A stretch of DNA of 64,000 nucleotides from Lunularia cruciata (GCA_948567375.1 OX419757.1:65286001-65350000), one strand, 5' to 3'; numbered from the stretch's first letter, positions 1 through 14,079 are shown. Notes: a model not told the origin generated them from the sequence alone. Made by a program: numbers and translations.

Positions 1-269
1 ATACAACAAGTAAACAACTAGCTTAGCTCATGTGCCAAGTAGGTACTTAACTTTTCTTGTATACCAAGTAAATAGCTAGCTTAGCTTGTACTCCAAGTAA
101 GGTGGCTTCTAGAAAGAAAGTATTTGGAAACTTCCTATAGGCTTGTATTGAGCTTACATATCCCTATAAATATCAAAGTCCCAGCTCAACTTAGGCATTC
201 AGAGTTTCCTTAGATGAAAGTTTCCAATATGATTGTGCATTCTCCTACTTCTCTCCTTGGTCTATTATA
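1..269 (+). repeat. 3' part of a degenerate chromovirus LTR, cut by the window start
   Basis: This stretch resembles the 3' half of the LTR at 39886-40294. It has the same alternating aagctt/cttcta-type motifs, a TATA-like ccctataaata near 165-180, and the same run of words ending in ctctccttggtc before the LTR end. No clear primer-binding site follows, so it is an old fragment or solo LTR. The 5' half lies outside the window. Confidence 0.6.
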
Positions 270-1164
270 GTTATCTTCTAAATATCATTTGCACCATATT
301 TAGGATCAAACCTTAAACCTTAAATCAAACCTTATCTATCATTTAATAGTGTCTTTTAGTTGCCACCTTCTAATGCAACTTAGCCCAAAGGGACTTCAAT
401 TGTGTATCATATTTGTTCTAAAGGTTTTCTTTATGCTTCTCTAGAGATGGAACAAACTTCAAGGGCTGAAATTGAAAATAATATTCAAAGGATAAAGCAT
501 ATCTATAAGTGCAATTAAACTAAGTGGGTCCAAAGGTGGAGGAAATTCCAAAGGCCACTTTGATATAGGAACTCACATAGCCATATTTGGATTTTGGTGT
601 TTTCTCCCAAAGTCCTTATGTTGTCTACTATGTTTTAACTAGTCTTCTCCTAAGTCACTATCTATATTCTTTGAACTGCATATTTGTCTAAAAATTCTTG
701 ATCTACCTTTTGTAACTTAGCAACTTCACCTAGTATAGATTGCACATAATTTTGAGTTACCTTCAAAATCTCAAAGTCTCACATATTCCTTGTTGTAATC
801 ATGTATCTCCTTCATGAGAAAGTGTGTCTTTACATCAAAATTTTCACTACCTAAAAAAGTACACTCAACTTGGAGTCAAAATACTTGTTTACCTCCATTT
901 TGTTGATTCAAAACTATCTCAAAGGCACATATATGATGGAAGGTAATACTTGTATCCAAAAAGTAGCAAAATATATAATCTAATATAGGGGATAATATTT
1001 TCAATGTAAATGTGGCTCATTCTTCCTTATGGGCTATTCATACACAAAGGATAATAATTAGGTGTTCATCCATATGTCAATTGCCTCTTGGGATCACTAA
1101 ATATAAAGGTTTTTGGCTAAAGACCTCTTGTCCAAGTGAAATTTTTTTCCATAGAGAAACCTAA

Positions 1165-1552
1165 GGATCATGCATGAGCTTTGGTTCGTAATGTCATAGA
1201 TCCAAAGGTTGTAAATTTAGAGATGAGACCCTATTATCCATCTTCTTGTTGCTCTTTTAAATAAAAAGACCCAAAGGATTGGTGAAGGCAAAGATGGAAC
1301 TGGATCAAAGATTGAATACTCTGCAACTTTGATATCATTTTAGCTATATCATTCTATGGATCATGAATGAGCTATGGTTCATAATGTCATAGATCCAAAG
1401 GTGGTAAATCTAGAAGTGAGACCTTATTATCCATCTTCTTCTTGGTCTTTTGAATAAAAAAACCCAGAGGATTGGTGAAGGCAATGATGGAATTGGATCA
1501 AAGATTGAATACTCTTTGACTTTGATATCATTTTAGCTATATCATTCTTGGA
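1165..1552. repeat. Tandem duplication, two diverged copies of about 193 bp
   Basis: The words ggatcatg(c/a)atgagct, gtcatagatccaaaggt, attatccatcttctt and ggattggtgaaggca occur in the same order starting at about 1165 and again at about 1358. The copies differ by scattered substitutions, so the duplication is old. No coding potential is evident. Confidence 0.8.
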
Positions 1553-4500
1553 GAGTCCCCATAAATATTAATGTTAGTCTTGGAAATCTCATCATTCTTA
1601 GTTGTCCATATGTTTATACTTAAAATAATGATATTTTGTCTTCTCATTTTCATATGTTATGTTGCTTTGTTGTTGGTAACTCCCACTTCTTAGTCCTTTT
1701 CCTTCTTGCTTCTCAAGGAACAAAGACCTACAAAGTATTCTCAAAGGGATACTTTGGTAGGTCTTGGGACACTATTTTAGTTACCTTTGGTTTCCTAACT
1801 ATCATCTTTGATTTGTTGCTAGTAAGGATTGGATATAGATCCAAAGGTCCTCTCTTTTGTTATTTGCACCTTTGGTTTTGAAAATTGATCTTTGTCTACT
1901 ATAGGGACATTCCTTGGATTTGAATATCTCTTGAATTTCATCTTTGAGAGAAGTTCATATACATTGAGATCTCTAATTGACTTGTACAGAAAAGTACAGG
2001 TATCTATGTAGATAGCAAAGGTGCTTCATCCCAAATCTCTTTTGGTATATCTTCTTATACATGACGGCAGAAATGGTGAAAAGATTCTATGGTCTTGCCA
2101 CTCGACTCTTGGTCCAAGGATTGGTATGCTAATTGGTGAGATAAATAGTGCAAAATGAGGACAAAAAGAACAAAAAGCACTTGGAAAAAGGAACACAAGA
2201 TCTAAATAGTGTTATAGGTTTGCTCCATTCTTTTGGATTGCTATTGTAGGAACAAAGCCAACTCTTAAAGTGCTTCTCTTGGGAAGAGGACATGATTTAA
2301 GGCAAATTATAAGTTCTTTTTCTTTGTAATCCTTCTTAAAGCACTTCACTATGCTCCAAGCATCCATTTCTCATGCTATCTATGCAAAGATGTAAAGGAG
2401 GGATCAAAGGTAAGATCCACTTTGGCTTAGTAAGTCCACCTAAACTCAAAATATTGAAGATCCAAGTAATGCATGTCATTGTGCATTACTCTAGCTACTA
2501 CAACTATATTGATTACATAAATTATAATAGTGTGAGGCAATCCACTAAGTAGTGCTCTTGGAGAAGGTTTAGCAAACAGTTCTTCTCCTTCTTCCATTTT
2601 TATGTCTCTGATCTCTTGGACTGGAACATGGCATAAGAATCCCAAATTTGATCAGACACTAAAGCTCTATTCTGCTGTTGATGGTTTAATCACATCAAAA
2701 TCACAAAACTCCAATCCGTGATGCACTCACCAAATCACTTCCTAAGAAATTCTTTGAAAATTTAGTGCCATGAAGTAGAAAATTATACTCATAGTATGAG
2801 TCCCACCATTGGAGGGTTTACAATTTGAATTTAGATGAATCAATTATCAATTGGTCTTTAGTCACTTATGTTATTTTGTATGCAATGATGATTCATCTTC
2901 CTCTTGGTCAATTGCTTTTTTTTGGTCAACCATTAAAAATGTTAAATGTCTGTATGTTAAATACCATGTCTCTTGTTGACTAGGCCAAAATTTTTCCACC
3001 ATGCATTGTACTTATTGGTCCATACCAACAAATCCCATCTAGCATTGTGGACACTTCACTCATAAGGATGAGCAACATCCTAGTTGGTGATAGTACTTTG
3101 AATCCCCAAAACACAGAGTTGCCTTTAGAGTTACAGCAAATAACCTACTATCTACTACTCCATATTGCTTAGGCATTGAGACCTTGTCCAAGTCTTCAAA
3201 AATGGATCAATCATTGATTGCACAATGTCAAGTAAATGCTAATCCTACACCTTTGCTTTTTTTAGAATTTCAAAGCAGATAGATAAGAACTTTTGAACCC
3301 ATAGATTGAAATTCTAGAGGTGCACAATGCATAGATCACCTATTTCTAGAGTTGTTTCTAGAGTTGATTGCACATGACACCTATTTCTAGAGTTCATATG
3401 TAAAAATAACTTTGGGCTTCACAACCTTTCATTTCTTACTTAATTTACTAGATCTAACTATACTTCTTATTTTAGCTCTATCTATTTTTTCATTACTACC
3501 AACTTAAAATTTTAAAAATCCCCTGTGTTGAAATTAAATTATTTATTTATATAAAAAATAATAATTTCTCATATCTTCACCCCTTGATGTTTGTGTTTGT
3601 GTTTTAGGGTCTATTATAAGATAAACCTCAATTCAACCAATGTATAAAGATTTTACTTACTAAACTTGATTAATATTTTCTAGTAAGTGTAAAATAAACC
3701 TTGGTTACGTTGAGCACTTAGCCAAGATATGGAATAAAAATAACATTTACTTCTGTTTCTTTTTCTCAAAGAGCTTTTATTATCCTAATAAATAAATTTT
3801 GAACGTTGAGTTAACAGAAATATTTACTTCTTTTACTTTATCAAAGAGCTCTTATTACCCTCGTAAAACAAGTCATACATATTCATTGATAGTTATTTGA
3901 TAAGAAAGATATTTACATTTTTTGAGAAATACACTATTCTTTCTGGCAAAATAGTTGAAGTTGTTTATTACTTTATTCCTAGATAAAAATATTAATACGG
4001 CAAGACTTATAAAATTCTATAAATTCCACATGTGATGTCTAATGATATTTGATTAAAAGTCTAAAAGTATGTAATCAAATTTTCAAATCTAAACATGCAC
4101 ATGTTAATCAAAAGGCTTAAACTTAAACTAAGACACACTAAACCGATTTCAATTTTAGCAGGTGAAATATAAAGGATTTAAATAAATATTTTTGATTACT
4201 TAAAGGATAATCAATTAATATCTTAAGAGTTATCATTGGTATATCAAAGTAGTAAATAAAGGATTTTTTACGATCACCTAGAGAAACTCTATTCATATAT
4301 TTTTTGTCCTTCTAAAATTTTGACATACTCAAGGAAGATTATAAAATCAAACTTCAACCTAATATCTAAATTTAATACTTAATCAACTTAATAAAATGCC
4401 ATTGTTCCAAAACCAATTTATGGCTTTCTAAAGACTTGACTTTCTGACTTTATGGCACTGAACTTCACAAAATTGCACTCAAATCTTTGTCATTGTTCCA

Positions 4501-5039
4501 CCACCACCAATAGCAGGAAGATTAGAAACCCGCACTTTTGCTTAAGTACAGTGAGTCATCTTGTCATCTTATACTATCCCGTGGATAATTTGCTTGACGT
4601 CATTTCCTCTCCATAGCACCGTTTATTTCCACTATTTCCATATCTCCTTGGTAAGGTCTAATTCTTTCTCATGAGATAAGATCTCTAGGGATTAAGGGTA
4701 AATTATTTTAGAATGTAATAATCAAGAAACGTACTTAAACAAGGATGATGAAGACTAAGCCCTTCAACTGATATTCAACGCGGTTTGATGTTCATCACTG
4801 GTCCATATATATATCAAGGAAGGAAGGACAGTTTTGAGATATCTTCAATTACAAATGATTTACGTGGTCGGTTGATCCGAATGCAAACAACACATCACAA
4901 TATCCCAGAATCTTAAAATGTTGATGACCATCTTTTCTTACTAAGTAGCAGAACTACACCATGGACACGTCAACCCCTAATCAAGAATGTCCGTGAGATT
5001 TAGGAGAAGTTCGAGGTGTCCGAAATTTCAACGCCAGAA

Positions 5040-5056
5040 GTCAAGTGACCGCGTCG
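5040..5056 (+). promoter_or_regulatory. Conserved upstream motif, about 130 bp before the start codon
   Basis: The motif GTCAAGTGACCGCGT lies about 130 bases before the ATG. Very similar words sit at nearly the same distance before the second gene (23537) and the broken third copy (30090). GTCAA is the reverse complement of the W-box core TTGAC, and CCGCGT fits the CGCG-box consensus VCGCGB of calmodulin-binding CAMTA factors. Those assignments are inference; the conservation is seen. Confidence 0.45.
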
Positions 5057-5169
5057 AAGCTGATCAAGTCACCACCGAGCTCAAGATCGATTTCTATAAC
5101 CAGCAGAATTCATATTCCGAACCGATAGTTTTGAATTGAGCAGATTTTTCTGTAATCAGATTGTCAAGG

Positions 5170-8100
5170 ATGGGTTTCATTGCGTTGAGATTAATGTACA
5201 TTTCAGGATTTGCACTGGCGTTATTCTTCATTGGTGGAGCATGGCACATAGTAGATGCACATCAAGAAACTCAAGGAGAAATCCATTTACGTCAAATGGA
5301 AGCAAGTGTGAAGGAGGTTGCAAGTAAACTAGCAGAGATCTATCCTAGTCAGTGTGGTGAGTGACAAACTTTTGTCTCCATGATATCTGTTGAATTTGTT
5401 TCTGTTTCGAGGTTTTATCGTCAGCCCTTGCAGAGGATGTATAATCAGCGGGTTGTCAAACTCTTTGCAGATGCGGTGAAATCCTGTGGCCTAGTTCCGG
5501 GTAGTTGCTCACAGGATAAGTGCTTCCCCATGACGGGTGCCATCACTTGTCTCAATGTTACTTTCGTAAGTTGCTGAACGTACTTGGTATGCATCTGACT
5601 ATGGCTTGATGATGAGAGAAGATAATGATGAATTATGAACCCGAAAGGTAATTGTGATCAGTACAATGAAATAAACAGCTTGAATTGGAAGTGAGTCTTG
5701 GTACTTGAGTTCAAATATGCATCCGCACAATCCAATATCGAACAATTTGGTTGGAAAACTGATTTGAAAATATGTATCATAAAATCAATCCAAAGACTGT
5801 TCTGATTTTGAAAGAGGAAGAACAATATTCCACAAGTTTCCTATGAACTTCTGATTCATTGGAATAGTTTGACATACACAGAACACGCGGTGCAACCAGA
5901 CATTTCCAACCTGTCCCATCCATTCACTGAAGGTCTCCTATGAGAGGAGTGCCTTTGGATTCTTGAGGTAAGAGCTTTCATCACTCGCCACCGCTGTCCA
6001 TCTCAACTTTCACTCGTGCCGGGCTTCATAGGGCTTCTCATAAGTAACAGAAGTACACGAGCAACTGCACCTCGAAAAGATCTCAGTTCTAGAGCAATTT
6101 GTGCAAGGTGTTAAAGTTAAGAGTAAAAACTCAGATGCAACTCCCTTCGTCGCTAGGAACTGGAATGTTCATTGTTTCAGTGATAAGAATTGTTTACCGA
6201 GATACAAGATCATCAGATTCTACATGGAGTACATTGGCTTCCAAATCAGAGGAATAGCAAGGACAAGGCATATGCAGGCCTAGGCTCGGGGTAAAGTAGA
6301 AGCATGGAGATTACAAGTGATTCCAATATAAGTATGCAGATGTATTTAGTATTGCTCCGAATTTGAAGAGGCGTCTCAAACCGCTTGACATTCATACTTG
6401 TCTAGTCTTATCTAAGTAGATGCAAGATCTAGAAGATCCTTAATCATGATTCCAGTTGGTCCCTAGACACAACGAATTCTTACAGCAATTTCAGCGGCGT
6501 GTCCAAGCACGAACGACGAGTCTACATGATATTCTAAGTCATTTTTGGTCAAGCTCTATAGTAGCGCTAGCAAGCCTGGTTTGTCTTGGATATGGTTTGG
6601 ATTTTGGAAGCCCGAAAATACTAATTTCACGTACTCACCTGGTCATATGAATTGTGTAGGGAGGAAGGTTCCGTGGGCAAACCTACAAAATTCGAGATAA
6701 AGTCGATATGTGGGACTCAGGGACTTGACAAAACCTTCAAGAGCATTGCTGCCAAATACAAACACTACACAAGTTATGTTGGTTTGCTTGATGGGAGCCG
6801 TCGATCTTTCCCCGGCCGATACATCCCAGTAAGTTCTCCGTAAAGAGTCAAGTCCATCCTAAGTTTTTGGGAGAAGCTCTTAGGACTTCAGTGGTTAATT
6901 CGCGAAGCAATTCGGCTACGCTAGGAAGCTGGCAACATATAGCAAGGTTAACACCATGACAAATCCTCTCTCAACGATACGAGCTCTCTCTTCATGTACA
7001 AGTGGCTGTGATGTGCAAATAGTGGGAATCCTGGTTCTACCTCGAGAAAATGATCTGCAAGAGAATCTAACTATGCTAGTTTTATCGATGATGTGTCTCG
7101 TCACTTCAATTTTGTTCTCAGGGAGAAGATGCAAGGTCGTTGTGCTACAAGGCTGACTCTAGGAAACGTCCGTGGTTCACTGGTGCAATTTCACTTCCAA
7201 AGGAGTTCCGCAGACATTTGGTGATACTGGTGGATGAAACCGATAAGGCATCAGATACGTCAGCATTAGACTACGTTGACAGCCGTACCTTGGGTCATGC
7301 AAAAAAGGCTGCCCTGTCGCTTCTGGACGTCGTTTTTGAGGGAGACCTTGTGAACGTGGTCGAATTTGGTTCTGAAGCTAGAGCGTTACAAAATAGATCG
7401 GTACATTTAATTGAAATATTTCTTGAAGTTGACGCCAAAACACAGAGTTGTTCATAGATTAGTATTACGCAGGTATTCGGCAAGCATTCAGTTCTGTCTG
7501 GATCACACTGACTGTAGACTTGACCTGATGTGATCTTGCATGAGTTCAGTTGATCGATGGTGCAGAAACTTTCTCGGATGTGCAGGTAGCAGTACGCATA
7601 AATAGCACAGACGCGGAATACCACCAAGAACTTGATCAACTGAAGACCCAAACGCTCGCTATCAAACCACAATCCGATTCCAACTTGACTGCTGGATTCC
7701 GAAAGGCTCTTGAGATATTTGCATCAGAGGACAAGGCACCAGCGAGGCACATAATCCTCCTGACTAATGGAGAATTCACAAATGACACATACCTTTGGGA
7801 AAGTGCAAATGATCTTGTGAAGAGCGGCATCACGTTATTCATTTACAGCACAATAGTACCCGGGGGTAACTTCATGTCTGAACTGGCTAATAAAGCTGGC
7901 GGGATTCATGCAACCTTCACTTTCGAGAAAAACATCTTATATCAGATGAAGTCGTATCTTGCCTACCTGGCTGCTCTACACGAGGGAACTTTTGGTTTTG
8001 ACGAGCCCTTTTGGAGTCCACCGTACAGAGATTATTACGATGCCGGTTTCATTGTTACGGTTTCGCTCCCAGGTACAGAATATTATAAACCTCAAGCTGT

Positions 8101-9185
8101 TTCTCAGCTGTATAAATTTAAAGGTCAAAATAGAAACGATTAGTATTTGTCGACCTTGGTGTTCTGACTATGTTGTTCCATGATCATCAATAAGCAGTGT
8201 TCTCGAAAAGCCCGAATGGGAGGGAGTTTATCGGGGTCGCAGCTATCGACTTTGATTACAACGAGCTGGGTGATAGTTTACCATCATTTCAAGATGCTTT
8301 AAAGAGTAACAAAGAGAACTCGATGAATCCAGGACGGGGAAACACCTCCATCAAACCTTTGCAAGACGTGAGTTTAATATCACCCATAAGTTGAGGAGTG
8401 AGCAGTCTTTACATTCAGAGTAAAATATATGCGTATAAACATTGAAAGAAGAAAGGATTCCGGAAAGTGCTCCAGGTTTCTAATTGGTGAACGTAAACAT
8501 GCAGCTGTGTGCAACGAGTGGGGTATTTTTCTTGGCTGGTCACTTCTCATGCCTTTGGAGTGGGCTGATATTCGAGGGTATTTTGTCATCTACTCCTTAC
8601 TAGAATAATATCACGGTGCACACTTAAATATGCATTTTCCAAACGCATGCCATTTCAAACCAATCTGTCTCTGGTCAGTCAACAGTTGAAGAATGTTATG
8701 AATGACACTCACAGATCGATTCGAAAGTATCTCTGCAGATGGATATCAGCCTCGATCCTTGTGCAGACACTGGCCCTAGGAGGACCGTAATGTGCGCTGG
8801 GCCGGATCCTAAAACAAGTTCCGAAGAAACATATCGGGAATGTTGCAGCTTTTGCCGTGATTCTGAGACCGGCGGAGCTTCTGCTGTCTTGACGCACACT
8901 GAGAAGCTGATAGCAGCATTTGTCGGGGGTGGGATTGGGGGGTCCGGGCTAATAGGATTTATCATCTTGCTCATCTGCCGAAGAAGAAGATCGACATTAG
9001 TAGGACCTGACGAACATAGAGTGGCAGCAGCAACAACAAGAACAACCACAAGCAATTTGCAATCAACTGTTTCGAAATCACAAAGTCAGTCGGCGTCACT
9101 GCAGAGAGAAAATTCTGTCATCGAACCCCGTCAAATCCAACAAACGCTCTTCAAACTATGTGAAAGGCGGGAAGACGTTGACTAA
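5170..9185 (+). CDS. VWA-Cache membrane protein, alpha2delta/CACHD1-like, copy 1 (8 exons)
   Basis: Exons, read by hand: 5170-5356, 5471-5565, 5882-5967, 6660-6828, 7122-7400, 7586-8072, 8198-8367, 8739-9185, giving 639 residues ending in TAA. All introns are GT-AG and phases agree with copy 2. Residues 1-30 form a signal peptide and 31-62 a charged helix. Residues 95-210 form a VWA_N-like region ending in RPWFTGA, like the RPWY motif of alpha2delta proteins. A VWA domain spans about 211-385 and a Cache-like stretch about 405-480 (SLPVFS, then FIGVAAIDFDY). A Cys-rich segment (about 498-530) precedes a glycine-rich transmembrane helix (about 548-571), an RRRR stop-transfer and a basic, Ser/Gln-rich tail of about 65 residues. 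The likely site is the plasma membrane with an outward ectodomain. MIDAS residues are degenerate (D217-x-T219-x-K221; TNG at 332-334). The start is the only ATG that leads into the signal peptide. Exon 2 could begin upstream of 5471. The ligand or channel partner is unknown. Confidence 0.8.
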
Positions 9186-9662
9186 CTTGTGGCGGTCTGT
9201 ATAAACATGTCTAGAAATTTTATGCTTGACATGTGCGCTATGTCCTGCCTGCTAGGTAGAACAAAATTTTGCTCTAAATTAAGTCAAGATCAATATAATG
9301 TTTTTTTTCTGTAAATTGGTTGAGAGCCAGTTTTTAGATCCATCACTTCATGCATTTGAGCACTCTACTCCAAACCCATGTAAAATAGCAAATGAAGTCC
9401 ACTTTGGAGCTCGAGTCACCACATCAATAGCAATAAAATTTGGTTTCTAAGCCTCAAATTCCTGGACAGTCATCGTCCTCCCATGTGCTTTTGTTACCTT
9501 AGTTCTTTTTCACTAACGTAACTACTCGAGGGAGCGGATCCTTGTAACGAAGAACTCTCGAATTCTGTATTCACATTCTTAAGTTCTATGTTCTTAAAGA
9601 AGATTAGCACCTAGGAAGTTCCAGAAGATAGGAAAGTTGAATTTCTTTTCTATGACCACTCC

Positions 9663-9680
9663 ATATATATATATATATAT
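9663..9680. repeat. (AT)9 microsatellite
   Basis: Nine uninterrupted AT dinucleotides, about 480 bp downstream of the first VWA/Cache gene. Confidence 0.9.
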
Positions 9681-11367
9681 TCATTTTATCTCGATATTTG
9701 ATGTTGTAGTCTTGGTTCATCATTGAAATAAACTCATGAAAATATTGTGAGATTTGTGGAAGTACTTATAAGGATTAATAGATTCCATGGATGCTATGCT
9801 AGCAATGCTCTGAGAACCACTCAGTCATGAGTTTTCTACGATGGTCAAAACATTTACTAGTATGAATGTTTTGAGATTGTGATTTTGTATAGAGGGGAGA
9901 TATTTCTCTCACCCTAAATAAGGTGCTCCCCGAATTGCTATGGTCCTTGCGGGACATGTACTGATTTTCCTACTTCCCAATCTAAGTGCTGTGATGGATA
10001 GTAGAAAAGACCGCATTTCAATGGTGAAAATAACAACTTATGTTTCTTTTTATCAGAATTATTAAATTCTAGCCGAAGTAAATATTCTTGAGAAAATAAG
10101 GAGTGCAAATTTAGGATAGTAAACATGTTACTAACAACATGTACTTTTTTAATAAAATTATTTTGAAAATAAAATTTTAAATCCCAAAATGCACCAGGTC
10201 CTTCGAATGTCTAATGCGCTCGTTCCGTACCAAAATTTTCAAAGGTTAGTTTTGGGTATTTTCAACGGAAATTTTTTCTCCAAGTGTTTCCTCCTGCTGG
10301 TCAACTTTGACCTGACAAAGTTCAAATTTCAAACTTCACATTCCAAAATCAAAACGACATTCATATTAAGCTTAATTAATGTGTGAAGCATGGATTTCTT
10401 GTCTTGATCCTCGCGTTGCTACATGCTCACGTCTCTAAATCTGCAATCAGCTCACACCTTATATAAGTTCAAATCCAATCCAAAAATAAAATAACTTAGC
10501 TACTGATATAGAGGGGTTTAGTTAATGAGTCTGAATCGTAATAAAAAATGTGAAACACACTCACATGTTTTTGGTTTCTTTTTCAAATAAAGAGAAATAT
10601 CTGATTAAAACATATATCTCATAAGCAGGCCTTGACTTTTAAGAATGAACATCTACCAAAATTCTACATGTAGGCATGTAGGTCTTCCCGACGAGGCTTG
10701 TCGTAAATTGTCAAGATCTCTTGTCAGGAAGACCTCACTGTCCAAGAGACCATATAGACACAAAGGTGATTTGATGGATTTATTTTAGGGACTAACGAAA
10801 AGCCAAAATATCTGGTAAAAGTCTATAATATTTGTATCTCCAATGTTTTTTTTCTTACTATATAAGTAGTCTACAATAGCCGCTTACAGCAAACACGAAT
10901 ACACTCTTCATTTTTGGTTGCAGAAGACACAATGCTGAAAATAGTGTGTATGCCAAGGGGTTAAGTGAGAGAAAAACACTTAAATCCTCGCTCTCTCGGA
11001 ATTAAAGTGGCGGTTTCATATTTTTTATACCTAAAATATCTAGTTTTTGGCAAATATTTGGGATAAAGTAAATGATATTATCAACAACAAAAAAAATTGA
11101 AAAAGATGTTAGATCTGTTATATACCTTTACTTATTACCATATAGCTTGAGGGCAAAATTTCATTTGCATGAAGAAGGTCAATTTTCTTTTTTCACATCA
11201 AAATATACCTAAAATGTAAAAAATATATTTACACCTCTCAGAGTATGCTAAGAATCTGGATGGTATAAGGTCCTTTTTTTTGGGTCTCCGTTTATTTGAG
11301 CAAAGTCTTCAAAAATTGACATGTGAAGCTGAGCCTATGTACTATTGAATGTCCTTCTAAATAGCAA

Positions 11368-11549
11368 GAGAATAATATCCCACTTTCAACAACAAATTAA
11401 TATAATTTCCAAACCAGAAAAAATATCTATCACCTATAGGTGATTGTTTTTCTTGAAAGAGAATAATATCCCACTTTCAACAACAAATTAATATAATTTC
11501 CAAACCAGAAAAAAGATCTATCACCTATAGGTAATTGTTTTTCTTGAAG
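11368..11549. repeat. Tandem duplication, 2 x 91 bp
   Basis: The unit starts gagaataatatcccactttc and repeats with a 91-base period (starts at 11368 and 11459). The two copies are nearly identical, differing at a few positions such as aaaatatcta versus aaaagatcta, so the duplication is fairly recent. Confidence 0.9.
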
Positions 11550-13630
11550 AAGTATGTAGTCAAATTTTACCTCTTTCAAAAAATCTTCTCTTATTAAAAT
11601 GCTAAGAAACCATATCAAAACTGTTTTCTCAAACAATGGAATCTGCAACATTGCATACCAATGCAAGAGCTATATTTTCCTTCTACCTCATGAAAATAGC
11701 ATTTTAATAATTTTGACTTCAAAGTGATTCCTTGAAGCTGATTTAGTTTTTGATTGTTGTGTGTCAATATCTATATTGTCTCTTATAGAGAATCAGATTT
11801 GTAATAATTGCATCAATCAATCATCAAACCCCCAATGTAAGGTTACAAATTATAATAGAGTGAACTAAGAAAAAGACAGCATAAGTAAAGAATAAGAAGA
11901 AGAGAAGAGAAAAGAAGAATTCAAACATTGATCTCATCTAGGCATAGAGAACAATGCATACAATTGAGATTTGATTAAAAGTTAGCATACCATGATTGAA
12001 CCCAATAGTACCTCAAATGTGATCCCTTCAAGGAGATTTCATATCAAGCAAGGTTCAATAGTTTGGTTTCCAAGCCTTTATAATGTTAAATAATTTCACA
12101 CAATATAACTTGTTATATCATTGTCATTGATTGGGTAAAATGGCATAACAAAATGTGGTATGACAACCCAATCTTGGCTAATTTATAGTATAGCATTCAA
12201 CAAGTTGTTCTTATAAGGATACATGTTGGAAATGGTTAGATTTGAAGAGAAGTGTCACTATTGCAATTCTTTATTGTTAACTATTTAAACTCTTGGGCAA
12301 AAAACACTTCCAAAAGAGTGCAGTGTGACCATTATGGCACACTATGCACAAAGGAAATCTAAAAATTCACTTCACTTAACATACTTTCAAACTATTTTCT
12401 AAAGGCGATGATTCAATTAGCTCCAAAGGGGCTGTTTCACTATAGAGACATTCAACTCCAAAGAATGTGTTCTACCCTTCCCAAAAGGCACAACTCCAAA
12501 GGCACTTTGCATTGGTAATTATTCTTTTTCTTCACTTCTATGGTACTTTCAACACTATAACTCACTTAAGACCTATCAAAGCATTACTTTGCTCCTTCAA
12601 AACTACTAGGGATCCCAGATCCTACCACAAGCACTAATGACCAAACAATTAATCACTTGGGTTGTTCCTACTACAAAGATTCCTCATAGTCACTCAACAA
12701 AGGCATACAATGTGAATGCAACAAAAAAAACCACCCCCACATTTTTTGCGTGCTTGCAAGGCCACCAAAAATAAAATTGCCCTTGCACTTGTATATTCAG
12801 ATTTTTTGCCCCCCTGTTTGTGCTTTTTTCTTTCTCGTGCACTTCTTGGAAAGCTGACACTGCACAAGGATTGGGGGTACTATATTATATGATGTTAAGC
12901 ATTTAGGCAGATAAATCAGGTGCACAATATGCAATCTTAGAGTACATATTTCACACCAAAAGTGGGAAAACTCCTTTCTTAGGGTTTCACCTGTTGGTCA
13001 GACTCCTTGGTCCCTTGGTAGAGGGTAAAATAGCAGAATGCTTTGCACTGCTCAAGGCACAAATTCAAGGTGCATGCAAGGGAAAATATAAGCAATACCT
13101 CAAAATGGTGAGCAAGACATACACCAAATATTATAGGAAGGTCCTAGTGGGCCACCTCTAACATGCCCATCAGACTATATTGTCTAGCTATTAGAAAAAA
13201 TTGATAAAAAAAGAAGGGCAGAAACTTTGAAGTTTTTGGAAAATCTATACTTTTTGCGTCAAGTCTATTCATGTATGAAAGAAAAACCACATCTTAGTTT
13301 TTAAGGTCAAAGTCACCACCAGTAAGATTATTGGGAGAGCCTATATTTCATAAGCGGAAGATCCAATCCCTAATCTTGAAAAAGGTAGACTCACCACCAA
13401 TACTTAGAATTTAAGCAAAGACAACAGAAGGATTTTGGCCCTTTGCTTTATATAAAGGATTGGGTGAATATTTATAGGGGGTTGAAGCTTTAAAAAATAC
13501 TTTCTACTTTATTTTAGAAGATCTAATGATAGAGGAAGTTCAAAGATCTATCAAGATTGCATGTCCTTGCATCTAAATTGTACATGAAGGGTTTTATCAT
13601 CTTGTCTTATTATATCCTAATCTCCTATAC

Positions 13631-14079
13631 TATAAAAGATTGAGGGGAGAAATAAGAGAATGGAAGATTGGAATGGAAAGTCACATTGGAAATGTTCAAG
13701 TAAAGGAAAATTAAATGGATAGCATGAGCATGGACTTTGGTATTTATAGCAAAGTAACAAAAGGCTCTTGAGAAGCTTCCAAGAAAGATTCCCTCTCAAA
13801 GCTGCCTTCTTGGAGTGCAAGCTAAGTTTCCCAAGAAGATGCCAAGGAAGCTTTCTTCTAGGAGCCGCCTACCTAGTGTACAAGCTAAGCTAGCTATTAA
13901 CTTTATATGCAAGTTACCTAATCCTTGGAAGTTACTAAGAAGTTTCCAAAATGCTTCTAGGACATTTGACCAAAAAGCTTCCTAGATGCTTCTAGAACAT
14001 TCCTAGAACCCTTATATTTGGCTTATTTTACAGACTTATAAGCCTTTGGTAACTCCTCTACTGACTCTATATTATAACA
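13631..14079 (-). repeat. 3' LTR of a degenerate chromovirus
   Basis: The segment matches the 409-bp LTRs at 46687-47095 and 51815-52223 along its length: the tataaaagattgaggggag edge, the tatttatag TATA on the minus strand near 13740, a ladder of aagcttc-like words, and the ctctatattataaca edge. A purine-rich tract on the minus strand (complement of tattctcccacta) abuts 14079, so this is a 3' LTR of a minus-strand element. Confidence 0.75.

Larger units (their letters stand above)
270..5169. other. A+T-rich intergenic region, no supported gene
   Basis: No open frame longer than about 80 codons looks like a known protein, and I see no retrotransposon motif beyond the LTR fragment at the left edge. 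The only clear structure is a two-copy tandem duplication at about 1165-1552. The last 150 bases before 5170 resemble the upstream regions of two paralogous genes and probably hold the promoter of the first VWA/Cache gene. Confidence 0.6.
9186..13630. other. A+T-rich intergenic region, no supported gene
   Basis: I see no convincing coding exon or transposon domain here. It holds an (AT)9 microsatellite at 9663-9680, a 91-bp tandem duplication at 11368-11549, and a 9-bp inverted repeat (aggtcttcc at about 10680 and ggaagacct at about 10724). Short open frames such as 9938-10126 and 11430-11666 have biased, unrecognisable translations. Confidence 0.6.

Noticed and set aside
1636-1881. 81-codon hydrophobic open frame
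   Set aside because: Phe/Leu-rich translation from T-rich DNA, no splice or promoter context, no second copy.
5380-5470. Coding extension upstream of exon 2 of copy 1 (and 23925-23981 in copy 2)
   Set aside because: The translations show some similarity (YNxxxVxLxAxAV), but only the acceptors at 5471 and 23982 keep the phase with the strong exon 1 donors in both genes. Kept as an alternative, not as the model.
10680-10732. 9-bp inverted repeat aggtcttcc/ggaagacct
   Set aside because: Too short, with a 35-base loop; chance is likely.
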